Source: UBA2108 sp002713215 (GTDB taxonomy: Bacteria; Bacteroidota; Bacteroidia; Flavobacteriales_G; Salibacteraceae). From it: a stretch of DNA of 64,000 bases. The position numbers and the translations under genes are program-made. The stretch is taken from the NCBI GenBank assembly GCA_937891015.1, contig CALAPY010000059.1, positions 1 to 64,000 on the forward strand, given 5' to 3'. Positions 15,898-24,272 of the stretch are shown here, one piece after another. Each line of letters starts with the position of its first letter. The stretch's first letter is position 1. The notes below the pieces were generated by a model. That model searched no databases. It saw nothing but the letters and a program-made list of their open reading frames with translations, and was not told the origin of the DNA.

Positions 15898-17528
15898 ATT
15901 TTGACAATTCTTGTTGTTACAACCATGCTTCCTCCCAGATTCAACTTAAGCATATATATTCCATCTTGCAAATCCTGAATATCAACTTTTTGTTTATCCA
16001 CCAATAAGTTATGTTGAAATCGAACAATGGTTCCATTCAAGGAGATAATCTCCATGTCCCACGTTAATCCATCATACTCATCTATTTCAATGAACAACTG
16101 TTGCTCGGCCGGATTAGGAAATACCTTTAACCGGTAATCTGAATTTTCCACGGGAACAACTCCAATATTGATATCGGTGCTATCCATAGCTGCCAACACC
16201 GAACGATATAAATTTAAAATACCACCAGTGGTACTCTTATTAACAAGTGTAGGTACTTCTTTGGTTCCCTTCGTAAGCAACAATTCCCTGACCAATAAGG
16301 CCAACTTGTCGGGCGAATTCTTATACTTCGATAAAGTGTCTTTTGGTACCACCGAGTACATCAATGCCACAGCACCACTCACCATTGGGGCTGCAAAAGA
16401 AGTTCCAGTGCCAATTTGAACGGAGTTGACCGAGTTAGTAGAAATAACATCGACACCTGGCGCACCAAGATCCATATTTATCTTTCCATAGCCACCTCCA
16501 TTCAATTTTTCGGCTCTATCAGTTCGGGTCACCCCAATCAAATAATCACTTGGACAAGTACATGGAATATCACCTTTAACATCAATGTCTATAGATGAAT
16601 TGGGGCCAGCTCCTACATTGATGATCCCCTCTTTTCCCATGGTATCGAACATGTCGCACCAGGCTGGAAAGTTTTGAGGCTTGCCATTATTGACACCAAA
16701 GGAAGAATTGGTAGCAACCACATAAGCACCTGAATCACCATTGGTACGGTTATACCTCTTCCTCATTTCCAGCACATAATCGTACGACTTCAGGACAAAC
16801 GCCTCGCTCGTTGAAGACCCTAAAATGGGCATTATTTCCACATCCCAATTCACACTGGCAATGTCTATAAGATTGTTGGTACTGGCACCAACCATTCCGG
16901 TAACCATTGTACCATGATTTCCCTGCCTTGGATAAATGTGGTTGGTATCATCATAAAAATTCCATCCATCGTAATCATCTACAAAACCATTTTGATCATC
17001 ATCTATTTGGTTATTGGGTATCTCGTGCTTATTCTTCCAGTATAAGTCCTTTAGATCACCATGATTAATTTGAAATGATTTATCAATTACAGCGACCACA
17101 ATTCTTTGAGAATCCTTGGTCATTCCACCAGTAGTTATAGACCAGGCACTTTCTGCATCGATGTCCTTTAAGTTCCATTGAACCTCATAGGAAGGGTCGT
17201 TTGGCTTATTAGACCTTGACTCCATATTATTATGATTCCATTGAGCATAACGACAAGATGGAAATTCACTAAAAATCTGCAAAACTTCATCCTCTCTATG
17301 GATTATATTGGACTGATCATAACTGAAAAGGTACAAATCTGTACTGGTCGAAATTGTTTCCACAAACGACACCGATAAGTTTGGAAAACTGGTATTTACT
17401 TGTGTAACAAACTGATCAATTTTGCCATCTTCAATTTTGGCAATAACCTGACCCGGAATGTGTGTTTCTTGTGCAAAAGAAAACAGGACAACTCCCAAAC
17501 TAAATATGGTTGCAAAAAATCTCCTCAT
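15894..17528 (-). CDS. Subtilisin-like S8 serine protease with T9SS type A sorting domain
   Basis: A 544-residue secreted protease with a signal peptide (1-20, ending FSFAQ), then a propeptide-like region to about 110. The S8 catalytic domain has triad residues Asp149 (VAVIDKSF), His205 (NHGTMVTG) and Ser377 (GTSFAAPMVSG). An Asp-rich stretch near 176-194 may bind Ca2+. The last 75 residues (KVFPNPAEQQLFIEI to VVTTRIVKI) are a T9SS type A C-terminal sorting domain, which targets the protein across the outer membrane. Its promoter box lies only 5 bases before the ATG, so the mRNA is probably leaderless. Confidence 0.93.
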   Translation of the reverse strand: MRRFFATIFSLGVVLFSFAQETHIPGQVIAKIEDGKIDQFVTQVNTSFPNLSVSFVETISTSTDLYLFSYDQSNIIHREDEVLQIFSEFPSCRYAQWNHNNMESRSNKPNDPSYEVQWNLKDIDAESAWSITTGGMTKDSQRIVVAVIDKSFQINHGDLKDLYWKNKHEIPNNQIDDDQNGFVDDYDGWNFYDDTNHIYPRQGNHGTMVTGMVGASTNNLIDIASVNWDVEIMPILGSSTSEAFVLKSYDYVLEMRKRYNRTNGDSGAYVVATNSSFGVNNGKPQNFPAWCDMFDTMGKEGIINVGAGPNSSIDIDVKGDIPCTCPSDYLIGVTRTDRAEKLNGGGYGKINMDLGAPGVDVISTNSVNSVQIGTGTSFAAPMVSGAVALMYSVVPKDTLSKYKNSPDKLALLVRELLLTKGTKEVPTLVNKSTTGGILNLYRSVLAAMDSTDINIGVVPVENSDYRLKVFPNPAEQQLFIEIDEYDGLTWDMEIISLNGTIVRFQHNLLVDKQKVDIQDLQDGIYMLKLNLGGSMVVTTRIVKI

Positions 17529-17533
17529 TACTA

Positions 17534-17562
17534 CAAAGTTACTCTATACCTTAGCATTGCAA
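17534..17562 (-). promoter_or_regulatory. Complete promoter TTG-N18-TAACTTTG, leaderless
   Basis: On the minus strand TTG (17562-17560) is followed after 18 bases by TAACTTTG (17541-17534), an exact Bacteroidota housekeeping-type promoter. The protease ATG is at 17528, only 5 bases past the box, so transcription should begin at or within a few bases of the start codon. Confidence 0.7.
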
Positions 17563-17640
17563 TAAACTGAAATAGAATACCGACAAAAACAAATTTAGGC
17601 TTTACAACTCCACCGGTTCGTTTCTATTTCAACCAACTAT

Positions 17641-17982
17641 TTAACGGCTCTTAATGTAACCTATCAACGCAAAAGTTAAGGCAATTGTTCCAAAGGCAAT
17701 AATCACCCACCTTAAAGCAGCGTTTGGAATAAACTTACTACGGTATTGGCCAATAGTCATATTATTCAGAGGTTCTACCTCTTTGAAATTGATCTTTTTG
17801 ATTGCAAAATAGTAGACCATTCCTTTGTCCTTGGAATCATCATACCTTTCGTATTCTATTTTATGCTCAATCAACAAGTTTTCGAAAAAACCGGCCTGGT
17901 CGGCCCTTGAAAAATGGAAAACCTGATAACTCTTTTGCGTAGGATGTTCCCGATAATTTGTAAAATCAAATAGTTCTTCCAT
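17641..17982 (-). CDS. Small membrane protein of unknown function
   Basis: A 113-residue protein with a soluble N-terminal part of about 88 residues and one transmembrane helix near the C-terminus (WVIIAFGTIALTFALIGYI). The soluble part (YQVFHFSRADQAGFFENLL) resembles small uncharacterised Bacteroidota proteins; I do not recognise a named domain. It lies 43 bases downstream of the M23 peptidase gene and may be co-transcribed. Confidence 0.65.
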   Translation of the reverse strand: MEELFDFTNYREHPTQKSYQVFHFSRADQAGFFENLLIEHKIEYERYDDSKDKGMVYYFAIKKINFKEVEPLNNMTIGQYRSKFIPNAALRWVIIAFGTIALTFALIGYIKSR

Positions 17983-18025
17983 TAAAACCAGCTAAGCAAC
18001 TAAAGGCAAAGATACTGTGCTTTGA

Positions 18026-19144
18026 TTATAGAATTCGCAGCTTTTGCCCAACTTGCAGTGTGGAGTTTCGGCTGATGTGGTTTACTTCGCAAAGCTTTCG
18101 ACAGGTAGTACCATATTTTTCAGCGATTCCATATAAGTAATCACCCTTTTGTACCGTATAATATTCCACCCCGTCAGGTATGGCGGCATAACCCCATTTG
18201 GTCTTTTGAATGGTCACCTGCTTATGAATTAGTTTTTCCTCCCTGAAATCTATGATTTGTGCCGGATCAAATGCTACCCCTTTAAATCGGCATTCGAAAT
18301 GTAAATGGCTTCCTGTTGACTGACCGGAACTACCACCCAGACCAACTACATCACCAGGTTCAACCTCATCACCAACTTTTACTTTATAGCGATGAAGATG
18401 GGCGTATAATGTTTCCAAACCGTTGTAATGACGAACGACCACTACCCTTCCATAACCACCAAAGAAACCAACATACCTAACCTTACCTTTAAAAGCAGCA
18501 TGAACCGGATCCCAAACCTGTAGGTCCAAATCAATTCCTCTATGCGAGCGATTCCATCGGTGACCGTATCGACTAGTTATCACAATTTTTTTGGTTGGCG
18601 AATGATACTCCCCTAATTTTTTACTTGATAACAGTAGCCTTGTATTAGAATCGTTCTTCCATAAACTAGTGGGATACGGGTGTGGCTTGGAAATATCCCA
18701 AGTGCCATAAAAATTGTCAGCCGGATAATCCATAGACTTTTTGGTGTAAGCGAATTCACTTGGCGTGTTAAAATCATGACTGTTTAAGAACAGGTTAATT
18801 TGGTTAATCAAGGCATAGTTTTCGTCTCCTGCCTCAAATAAGGAATCCATAAAAAATGCCAATTCCATTTTGGTCATGGTTTTTACCGAAAGAAAGGTTC
18901 TAATCTGGCCTAAAACTTTAACGGAAACATCAGGTTTCTTGGACAATGAATCATAGTATTCCTGAATTTTCTCATCTGATAAATTCTCAAAAGTGTCAAA
19001 CAGGGTTTTCTCACCATATAGGACCACTGCTTTTTTAACTGGTTTCGATTTCTTATCACTTTCTCCTTTTTCACTAGGCACTATAAAGCTTATACAAGCT
19101 AAGCCCATAACAATTGTCAAAAGAAAATAAATGCGATTTTGCAT
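18026..19144 (-). CDS. M23 family peptidase with C-terminal LysM domain
   Basis: A 372-residue exported protein with an N-terminal hydrophobic segment (about 6-22). The M23 (lysostaphin-like) domain has its zinc motifs visible: SHRGIDLD (His and Asp ligands), and later LYAHLH and SHLHFE with further His ligands. A LysM module ends the protein (YYTVQKGDYLYGIA to LQVGQKLRIL). Proteins of this kind either cut peptidoglycan cross-links or activate amidases at division (NlpD-like). All zinc ligands look intact, so it is likely active. It is divergent from the START-like gene. Confidence 0.9.
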   Translation of the reverse strand: MQNRIYFLLTIVMGLACISFIVPSEKGESDKKSKPVKKAVVLYGEKTLFDTFENLSDEKIQEYYDSLSKKPDVSVKVLGQIRTFLSVKTMTKMELAFFMDSLFEAGDENYALINQINLFLNSHDFNTPSEFAYTKKSMDYPADNFYGTWDISKPHPYPTSLWKNDSNTRLLLSSKKLGEYHSPTKKIVITSRYGHRWNRSHRGIDLDLQVWDPVHAAFKGKVRYVGFFGGYGRVVVVRHYNGLETLYAHLHRYKVKVGDEVEPGDVVGLGGSSGQSTGSHLHFECRFKGVAFDPAQIIDFREEKLIHKQVTIQKTKWGYAAIPDGVEYYTVQKGDYLYGIAEKYGTTCRKLCEVNHISRNSTLQVGQKLRIL

Positions 19145-19235
19145 GATTTATAGGGCACTAATATAATAATTACACTTTACAGTAACAGAAATTCATCCAA
19201 TTGGCCTGACCAAAAAATTCAAACTGAAAAGCCAA

Positions 19236-19263
19236 TTGCGATTCCACCGCTTGAGTACCTTTG
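19236..19263 (+). promoter_or_regulatory. Complete promoter TTG-N17-TACCTTTG
   Basis: TTG at 19236-19238 is followed after 17 bases by TACCTTTG at 19256-19263, an exact fit to the Bacteroidota consensus. The first usable start codons (TTG 19273, GTG 19276) lie 9-12 bases past the box, so the leader is only a few bases. Confidence 0.7.
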
Positions 19264-19275
19264 CATCAAAAATTG

Positions 19276-19839
19276 GTGGAAATTCTAAAGTATATATTAA
19301 TCGCAGTTGTCACTACAATTATTGCCTACCTAACGCTTTGCACTTTCACTCCTTCACAGGTTATTATTTCTCAAACTGAAATTATTAATAAACCAATAAA
19401 TGAGGTTTTTCCGAAACTTAGCCGCGTTGATGAATGGCCACAGTGGCATCCCTGGTTTAGACAGATTAAAAAAGCTGAACACAAAATTGAACAGAAAGAT
19501 GAAATTGGAGGGTCATTCATTTCTTGGAATGGACCTGAAGATAAAGGCGGAAAAATTGAGGTAACCGGTTATACTCAAAACCAATCGGTTCAAATGGACA
19601 TAACCTATGAAAAGGATAATTTTCAGAAAGTCAACAAATCAGAATTTCTCGTTGAATCCAATGGTGGCAGAACCAGGGTAAGCTGGATACTTGTAGGTAC
19701 CGAATATCCTTTTTTATTGAAACCAACCACCATTATTTTAAAAAGTGTATTTACCAAAAACTTTGAAGTAGGGCTTAAAAACCTAAAAGCCGTATGTGAA
19801 GGCCGACCTCTTCCAGCCAAGAGCAGACTGGAAGAATAG
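19276..19839 (+). CDS. Membrane-anchored START-like (SRPBCC) protein
   Basis: A 187-residue protein with an N-terminal transmembrane helix (ILIAVVTTIIAYLTLCTF) and an SRPBCC domain. The family signature is present: NKPINEVFPKLSRVDEWPQWHPW, then alternating strands and a long C-terminal helix. SRPBCC domains bind hydrophobic ligands. The start is uncertain: no ATG is near, the TTG at 19261 is inside the promoter, and GTG 19276 is preferred over TTG 19273. It overlaps the next gene by one base (stop TAG with start GTG), so the pair is translationally coupled. Confidence 0.8.
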   Translation: MEILKYILIAVVTTIIAYLTLCTFTPSQVIISQTEIINKPINEVFPKLSRVDEWPQWHPWFRQIKKAEHKIEQKDEIGGSFISWNGPEDKGGKIEVTGYTQNQSVQMDITYEKDNFQKVNKSEFLVESNGGRTRVSWILVGTEYPFLLKPTTIILKSVFTKNFEVGLKNLKAVCEGRPLPAKSRLEE

Positions 19840-20411
19840 TGGCAAAAAAACACATTTATATTCTGGCTTTTATAACCCTGTTTGGGTTTGGAGCAATGGG
19901 GCTTTTCACTCTCAATTGGGTTTCTGATGTCTTACCGATTGAAATTATAGATCTGCATACACCGGTTTACCTTCAGCTTTTTTTCGGTGTAGCTACTGGG
20001 TTCATTTCTGCATATATCGCCTTATACCTAATTGAATCCAAATTAATCAGGCCAAGTTCAAAAAAGTATATTGACCTTATTCAGGGATTGAACTTAAACC
20101 GAATGGAAATTGTAATTCTTAGCTTCTGTGCAGGATTTGGTGAGGAAATCCTTTTCCGGGCATGCATGCAGCACTACTTTGGCATTTGGATCACAGCAAT
20201 TGTATTCGTTGCCATTCATGGATATTTATCACCAAAGGATTGGAGAATCTTTATCTACGGATTTATTATGATTGGTATAATAGCGGCATTTGGCTACCTT
20301 TACGATGAATACAAAATAATTCCACCTGCTATTGCTCATTTTATTTTTGATGTAATATTACTTTGGAGGCTATCGAAAAAAGAGATTTCTGAAAACTATG
20401 AAGAACAATAA
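19839..20411 (+). CDS. CPBP-family intramembrane protease
   Basis: A 190-residue protein with about five or six transmembrane helices. The three CPBP (Abi/Rce1-like) motifs are seen: GEEILFR (EExxxR), FVAIHG (FxxxH), and AHFIFD (HxxxD). These form the glutamyl/His active site inside the membrane in this family. It starts at a GTG that overlaps the previous stop and ends 14 bases inside the next gene. Roles known for the family range from protein maturation to bacteriocin immunity; none can be assigned here. Confidence 0.87.
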   Translation: MAKKHIYILAFITLFGFGAMGLFTLNWVSDVLPIEIIDLHTPVYLQLFFGVATGFISAYIALYLIESKLIRPSSKKYIDLIQGLNLNRMEIVILSFCAGFGEEILFRACMQHYFGIWITAIVFVAIHGYLSPKDWRIFIYGFIMIGIIAAFGYLYDEYKIIPPAIAHFIFDVILLWRLSKKEISENYEEQ

Positions 20412-21069
20412 GTTTATGTACCTACTCATTCTTGGGTTTACCTTTTTTTCCTGTAAGAAGGAAGAGGTAGAGGTACCAAAAGATTCAGCGGTTTATGACA
20501 TCGTTGTACAAGGAATGTGGGCTGCAGCAAGTCATCCGGTTAACTATCCGGACAATGCACATTTTAGCCCCATTGTTGGAATGACGCACAACGACAAAGC
20601 CGCCTTGTTTACCATAGGAACCAATGCGTCCACCGGAATTAAAAACATGGCGGAAACCGGAAAAACGACAGAGCTGGATGCTGAGATCGACAATATGATT
20701 TCAAGTGGGAACGTAAGTTCGCGAGTAAATGGTACCGGAATTTCTTCAGGAACGGGTGGCGGGGTAGCTAGTTTGAGGGTAACCGGAAATCATGGACTGG
20801 TGAGTATTGTAAGCATGGTCGCTCCTTCACCTGATTGGTATATAGGTGTACAGAATATCTCTTTAATCCGAAACGGTGAGTACATCACAGACACTATCAT
20901 AAGCATGGAAAGCTTTGATGCAGGTACGGATAGTGGTACTGATTTTAAATCTGAAAATAAGCCCACTGATCCAGCCGGGCCAATTTCAGTAATTACAGAC
21001 TCACCACTCGGCAATGGAACTGAGGTACGCCCAGCTCTGGCAACCATCCGATTTACCTTAAGAAGGTAG
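20398..21069 (+). CDS. Spondin-domain lipoprotein
   Basis: A 223-residue lipoprotein (lipobox FFSC followed by KKEE) with a spondin-N domain. Spondin-like signs are HFSPIVGMTHN, the MVAPSPDWYIGVQNI strand, and SFDAGTDSGTDFKSENKPTDPAGPI. Spondin-N is better known from animal extracellular matrix proteins but occurs in many marine bacteria. Acidic positions in the DAGTD loop are candidates for metal binding. It overlaps the CPBP gene by 14 bases, so all three genes form one operon. Function unknown. Confidence 0.87.
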   Translation: MKNNKFMYLLILGFTFFSCKKEEVEVPKDSAVYDIVVQGMWAAASHPVNYPDNAHFSPIVGMTHNDKAALFTIGTNASTGIKNMAETGKTTELDAEIDNMISSGNVSSRVNGTGISSGTGGGVASLRVTGNHGLVSIVSMVAPSPDWYIGVQNISLIRNGEYITDTIISMESFDAGTDSGTDFKSENKPTDPAGPISVITDSPLGNGTEVRPALATIRFTLRR

Positions 21070-21081
21070 TATTCCAATGGA

Positions 21082-21678
21082 TTAGTCTTCAGAATCTACC
21101 CAGGTGGTAAAGTACTCAATTGGTTTTCGTGGGGTTTTTCGAGGCCATTCTCTTTCGGGGTAACCGACGTATAACAGCCCTAAAACACTGTCATTTTCGT
21201 CATAACCAAGTGCTACCTTCATCTCGGGTGAATATACTTTTCCACCAGTTGCCCAGTAAGTCCCAATTCCATAAGCGGTTGCCACTAAACTCATATTTTG
21301 TACGGCAATAGCAACCGAAGCCAGTTCCTCGTTAAATGGTACACGTTCCTGCTCATCACGTTTTAATGCAATGGCTATACATGCCGATGACATCTGTGGC
21401 CGGTGCAACAGGGTTTGATACTTTCTATCACTGAAACTATCTTCGTCTGCCAACTCTTTGTACAAATTAGCATGTAACTCTCCTAATTTGCGAAGCCCGT
21501 CGTTTGTAAACACAGTAAATCGCCAGGGCTGAGTTAATCGATGTGTAGGTGCCCACTTTGCTGCATTAAGCATTTTTTCAATGATTTCTTTATGAACCTT
21601 TCGATCAGAAAATTGTTCGGGCTTAATTGTCCTCCTTTCTTCTATTATCTCCTGAATTTCACTCAAATTGAATTTCAT
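21082..21678 (-). CDS. Nitroreductase-family protein
   Basis: A 198-residue FMN enzyme of the nitroreductase superfamily, cytosolic. Seen are the N-terminal RRTIKPEQFSDR flavin-binding segment, APTHRLTQPWRFTVF, and GIGTYWATGG in the second FMN site. It resembles the single-domain YdjA type. It is the last gene of an elbB-hydrolase-permease-nitroreductase run, 25 bases after the permease, and convergent with the spondin gene across a 12-base gap with no visible terminator. Substrate not predictable. Confidence 0.88.
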   Translation of the reverse strand: MKFNLSEIQEIIEERRTIKPEQFSDRKVHKEIIEKMLNAAKWAPTHRLTQPWRFTVFTNDGLRKLGELHANLYKELADEDSFSDRKYQTLLHRPQMSSACIAIALKRDEQERVPFNEELASVAIAVQNMSLVATAYGIGTYWATGGKVYSPEMKVALGYDENDSVLGLLYVGYPEREWPRKTPRKPIEYFTTWVDSED

Positions 21679-21703
21679 CTGTTACAATTTTAGGGTGGTA
21701 ATT

Positions 21704-22810
21704 TTAGATTCGTTTCGTCAGGTCCTGAACCACTTTAAACTCAGACAGAAACTCCTTGGCAATAATTCTCAGGACTGTGTAGCAGGGAATGGCCAATATC
21801 ATAAATGGAATTCCTCCCAACGATCCTCCAATTGAGATAACCAGAAAAATCTCAAGGGGATGTGCCTTCACACTACTTGAAAAAATAATAGGCTGAAAAA
21901 GTATATTGTCCAGCAGCTGTACAGTTAGGAACACAGCCAACACTTTTAACATCAATTGAACTAATTCAATGCTAAAGCCAAACTCCAATCCTGAAGTAAG
22001 GGCAATCAGCATTCCTACGGCTGCTCCAATAAAAGGGCCTATGTACGGAATTAGATTAATGAATCCAGCAAAGATTCCAATGATCAGGGCATTTTTTACA
22101 CCCAAAATCAACAAGCCGGAAGTAATAAGGGTACTGATTAGGATGACCTGAATAGTTATGCCAATAAAATAGCGAGCCAATAGATTTTTTGATACGGAAA
22201 ACACACGAGAAGTCTTTTCTTCAATGGCTTTCGGAACAAAAACCATTACTATCTGATTGAACAAGGTATTCTCTTTTAGGAAGAAGTAGGTTATAAAGGA
22301 AATGGAAAAAAACGCAACCCCAAAATTTCCCAAGCCATTAAAAAAAATGGTGAATAGCCCGGTTAGGTCAGAGATGCTGAACATACTCTGCAACTTTTGT
22401 TTTATCATGCTTGAGCTAGAGGACTCTTCTCCGGTAAATACACCGAAATCTTTAAGAAACACATCAAACGTAGCAAGCGTGTCCTCAAACTGAAGCCATA
22501 TTTGGTTATAATCAATTGAACTTAGCACTCTAATTTCGGAAGCGGCGAGGGGAATTACAATACTCATTAACCCAAAAAATACGGCCCATATCAAAATTAG
22601 CACGAGAAACGCCGCCAACGCTTCCGGGATATGGAATTTGCCAATCTTAAATTTTTCTATCCTTCGGGTTACGGGAGCAGCAATAATGGAGAGAATTCCT
22701 GAAATTAGGACATAAATTACAATGTTGCGCAAATACCATAAAAAACCAATTAACAGCAAGGAAAGTGCAACAGCAATGGTCCAGCGCCAGGTATTCGAAA
22801 TGTCTCTCAT
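21704..22810 (-). CDS. AI-2E-family membrane permease
   Basis: A 368-residue protein with about seven or eight hydrophobic helices and the AI-2E family layout: an N-terminal helix pair (WRWTIAVALSLLLIG, YLRNIVIYVLISGIL), a soluble loop of about 90 residues, and a C-terminal core (GFINLIPYIGPFIGAAVGM). Family members include TqsA and Na+/H+ antiporter-like exporters, so the AI-2 label says little about the substrate. Its ATG overlaps the upstream hydrolase stop by 4 bases. Confidence 0.9.
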   Translation of the reverse strand: MRDISNTWRWTIAVALSLLLIGFLWYLRNIVIYVLISGILSIIAAPVTRRIEKFKIGKFHIPEALAAFLVLILIWAVFFGLMSIVIPLAASEIRVLSSIDYNQIWLQFEDTLATFDVFLKDFGVFTGEESSSSSMIKQKLQSMFSISDLTGLFTIFFNGLGNFGVAFFSISFITYFFLKENTLFNQIVMVFVPKAIEEKTSRVFSVSKNLLARYFIGITIQVILISTLITSGLLILGVKNALIIGIFAGFINLIPYIGPFIGAAVGMLIALTSGLEFGFSIELVQLMLKVLAVFLTVQLLDNILFQPIIFSSSVKAHPLEIFLVISIGGSLGGIPFMILAIPCYTVLRIIAKEFLSEFKVVQDLTKRI

Positions 22811-23448
22811 TGCAATAGGTTCATTAGAACGTTATCATCAATTTCATGCTTCCCCTCAAAAGTAACCAATTGGTGTTCAATTCCGGCCAGAGCAAAAAGT
22901 TGCCGGTTCGATTCTATCTTTTCATTGTCGAAAAACTGATCCTGATCGCCGAAGACGTATTGAATTTTAATCCTGTTAAATCTATCTGTTTCCTTTTCCC
23001 AATCCAAATCCGGAGGAATAGATCCAGCCCATAATATTGCCTGATTAAATTGGAGCTTACTATGAGCAATCCATCGGCAACCAGTAGCAATACCTTGTGA
23101 AAATGCCAAGAGGTTAAGCTTTATATCTCCCAAATTAAACTCCTTATAAACACCTGACACCAAATGCTCCAAATAACGATCATTATCCGAAATATCAAGT
23201 TCTCTATCGTCACTTGTCATCCAGGTTGCCCCTACTCTTCCATTGTAACCCGACAAGTAAAAACGGTTAAGTGCTTCAGCTACAACAATCAGGTTTTCTC
23301 CGTTGTCTAACGCTTTGACTTTTGGCGCAAAGTATTTTGATTGCTGGCCATAACCGTGCAGGCAAACCCACACACTTTTAGGTTGGGTTAAATTTCCAAT
23401 TAAGTAGTAACGGCCCGTTCGGGGAACTTCAATAAATCGTTTCTCCAT
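22807..23448 (-). CDS. Alpha/beta-hydrolase, carboxylesterase type
   Basis: A 213-residue cytosolic hydrolase similar to the phospholipase/carboxylesterase group. Seen are the LHGYGQQSKYF oxyanion region, the nucleophile elbow AFSQG (Ser in an A-x-S-x-G form), Asp in YVFGDQDQFF, and a C-terminal HEIDD with the likely catalytic His. It lies 12 bases after the elbB-like gene and overlaps the permease gene, so it is part of one operon. Substrate unknown. Confidence 0.82.
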   Translation of the reverse strand: MEKRFIEVPRTGRYYLIGNLTQPKSVWVCLHGYGQQSKYFAPKVKALDNGENLIVVAEALNRFYLSGYNGRVGATWMTSDDRELDISDNDRYLEHLVSGVYKEFNLGDIKLNLLAFSQGIATGCRWIAHSKLQFNQAILWAGSIPPDLDWEKETDRFNRIKIQYVFGDQDQFFDNEKIESNRQLFALAGIEHQLVTFEGKHEIDDNVLMNLLQ

Positions 23449-23460
23449 CTAACGAATGGT

Positions 23461-24147
23461 CTACAACATAGAAGAAAATGCCTCAATGGCTTTTCTAATC
23501 CCTGTATTTATTTGACTGATGCTAGCTTCCATCATATAGCAGGGAGATGTAATCAATTTATTTTCGGTATCAATGATGATTTCCTGAACCGTTGCTTTTT
23601 TTGAAACGGAACCAATGCTGTTCATTCCCTCACTTATCGCATTGATTTCATATGGACTCGGTTCCTGGTCAGTTCCCACCGTGAGTTCAGCGTTTACCCT
23701 TTCACCCTCAAATGCCTTGGCCAACACAACCGGACTCATACAAAAAGCAACAATGGGTAAATCGGCTTTTCGTGCCTCAACCAAAACCTTTTTAACCGAC
23801 AGGTCAATTTCACCATTGGGTCCTTCAAAAGCCCATTTGGTTAGATTTTTTGCAGCACCAAATCCGCCAGGCAAAACAACACCTGCATATTCGTTAACGT
23901 CTACGGTTGCCAATTCACGAATATCGCCTCTTGCAATTCGGGCTGATTCAACCAATATGTTCCTGGCCTCACTCATTTCCTCACCATTGAGGTGATTTAT
24001 TACATGATGTTGCTCCAAATTCGGGGCTGCACACTGATATTCAATTCCATTATCATTTAAAGCCAATAATGTTAAAACTGACTCATGAATTTCGGAACCA
24101 TCGTATACTCCACAGCCACTTAATACGACCAATACTTTTTTACTCAT
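23461..24147 (-). CDS. elbB: ElbB-type isoprenoid biosynthesis glyoxalase
   Basis: A 228-residue DJ-1/PfpI superfamily protein. The N-terminal LSGCGVYDGSEIHESV and the nucleophile-elbow segment VAFCMSPVVLAKAF are diagnostic of ElbB, as is VLPGGFGAAKNLTKWAFEG. ElbB has been linked to isoprenoid synthesis and shows glyoxalase-type activity; its physiological role is not settled. It heads the operon with the hydrolase, the permease and the nitroreductase. Confidence 0.9.
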   Translation of the reverse strand: MSKKVLVVLSGCGVYDGSEIHESVLTLLALNDNGIEYQCAAPNLEQHHVINHLNGEEMSEARNILVESARIARGDIRELATVDVNEYAGVVLPGGFGAAKNLTKWAFEGPNGEIDLSVKKVLVEARKADLPIVAFCMSPVVLAKAFEGERVNAELTVGTDQEPSPYEINAISEGMNSIGSVSKKATVQEIIIDTENKLITSPCYMMEASISQINTGIRKAIEAFSSML

Positions 24148-24206
24148 GGTGCTAAATTACGATGATTTTGTTCTGAAAAAAGCTCCGTAAAAAGAGTATT
24201 TCGTGC

Positions 24207-24240
24207 CTTGAATCTCCAACCCGTATTCAAGTTTTTGGAG
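24207..24240. other. Two mutually exclusive hairpins between operons
   Basis: CTTGAAT (24207-24213) pairs with ATTCAAG (24225-24231). Overlapping it, CTCCAA (24214-24219) pairs with TTGGAG (24235-24240). The first hairpin is followed by TTTTT on the plus strand, though no plus-strand gene precedes it; on the minus strand it lies just after the MoxR operon and could act as a weak terminator. Confidence 0.3.
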
Positions 24241-24272
24241 TCATCCCCAATCAATAGTGAAAGAGAAATTTG

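Noticed and set aside
23615..23995. A 126-codon plus-strand frame opposite elbB
   Set aside because: It is antisense to clear ElbB motifs and has no domain of its own.
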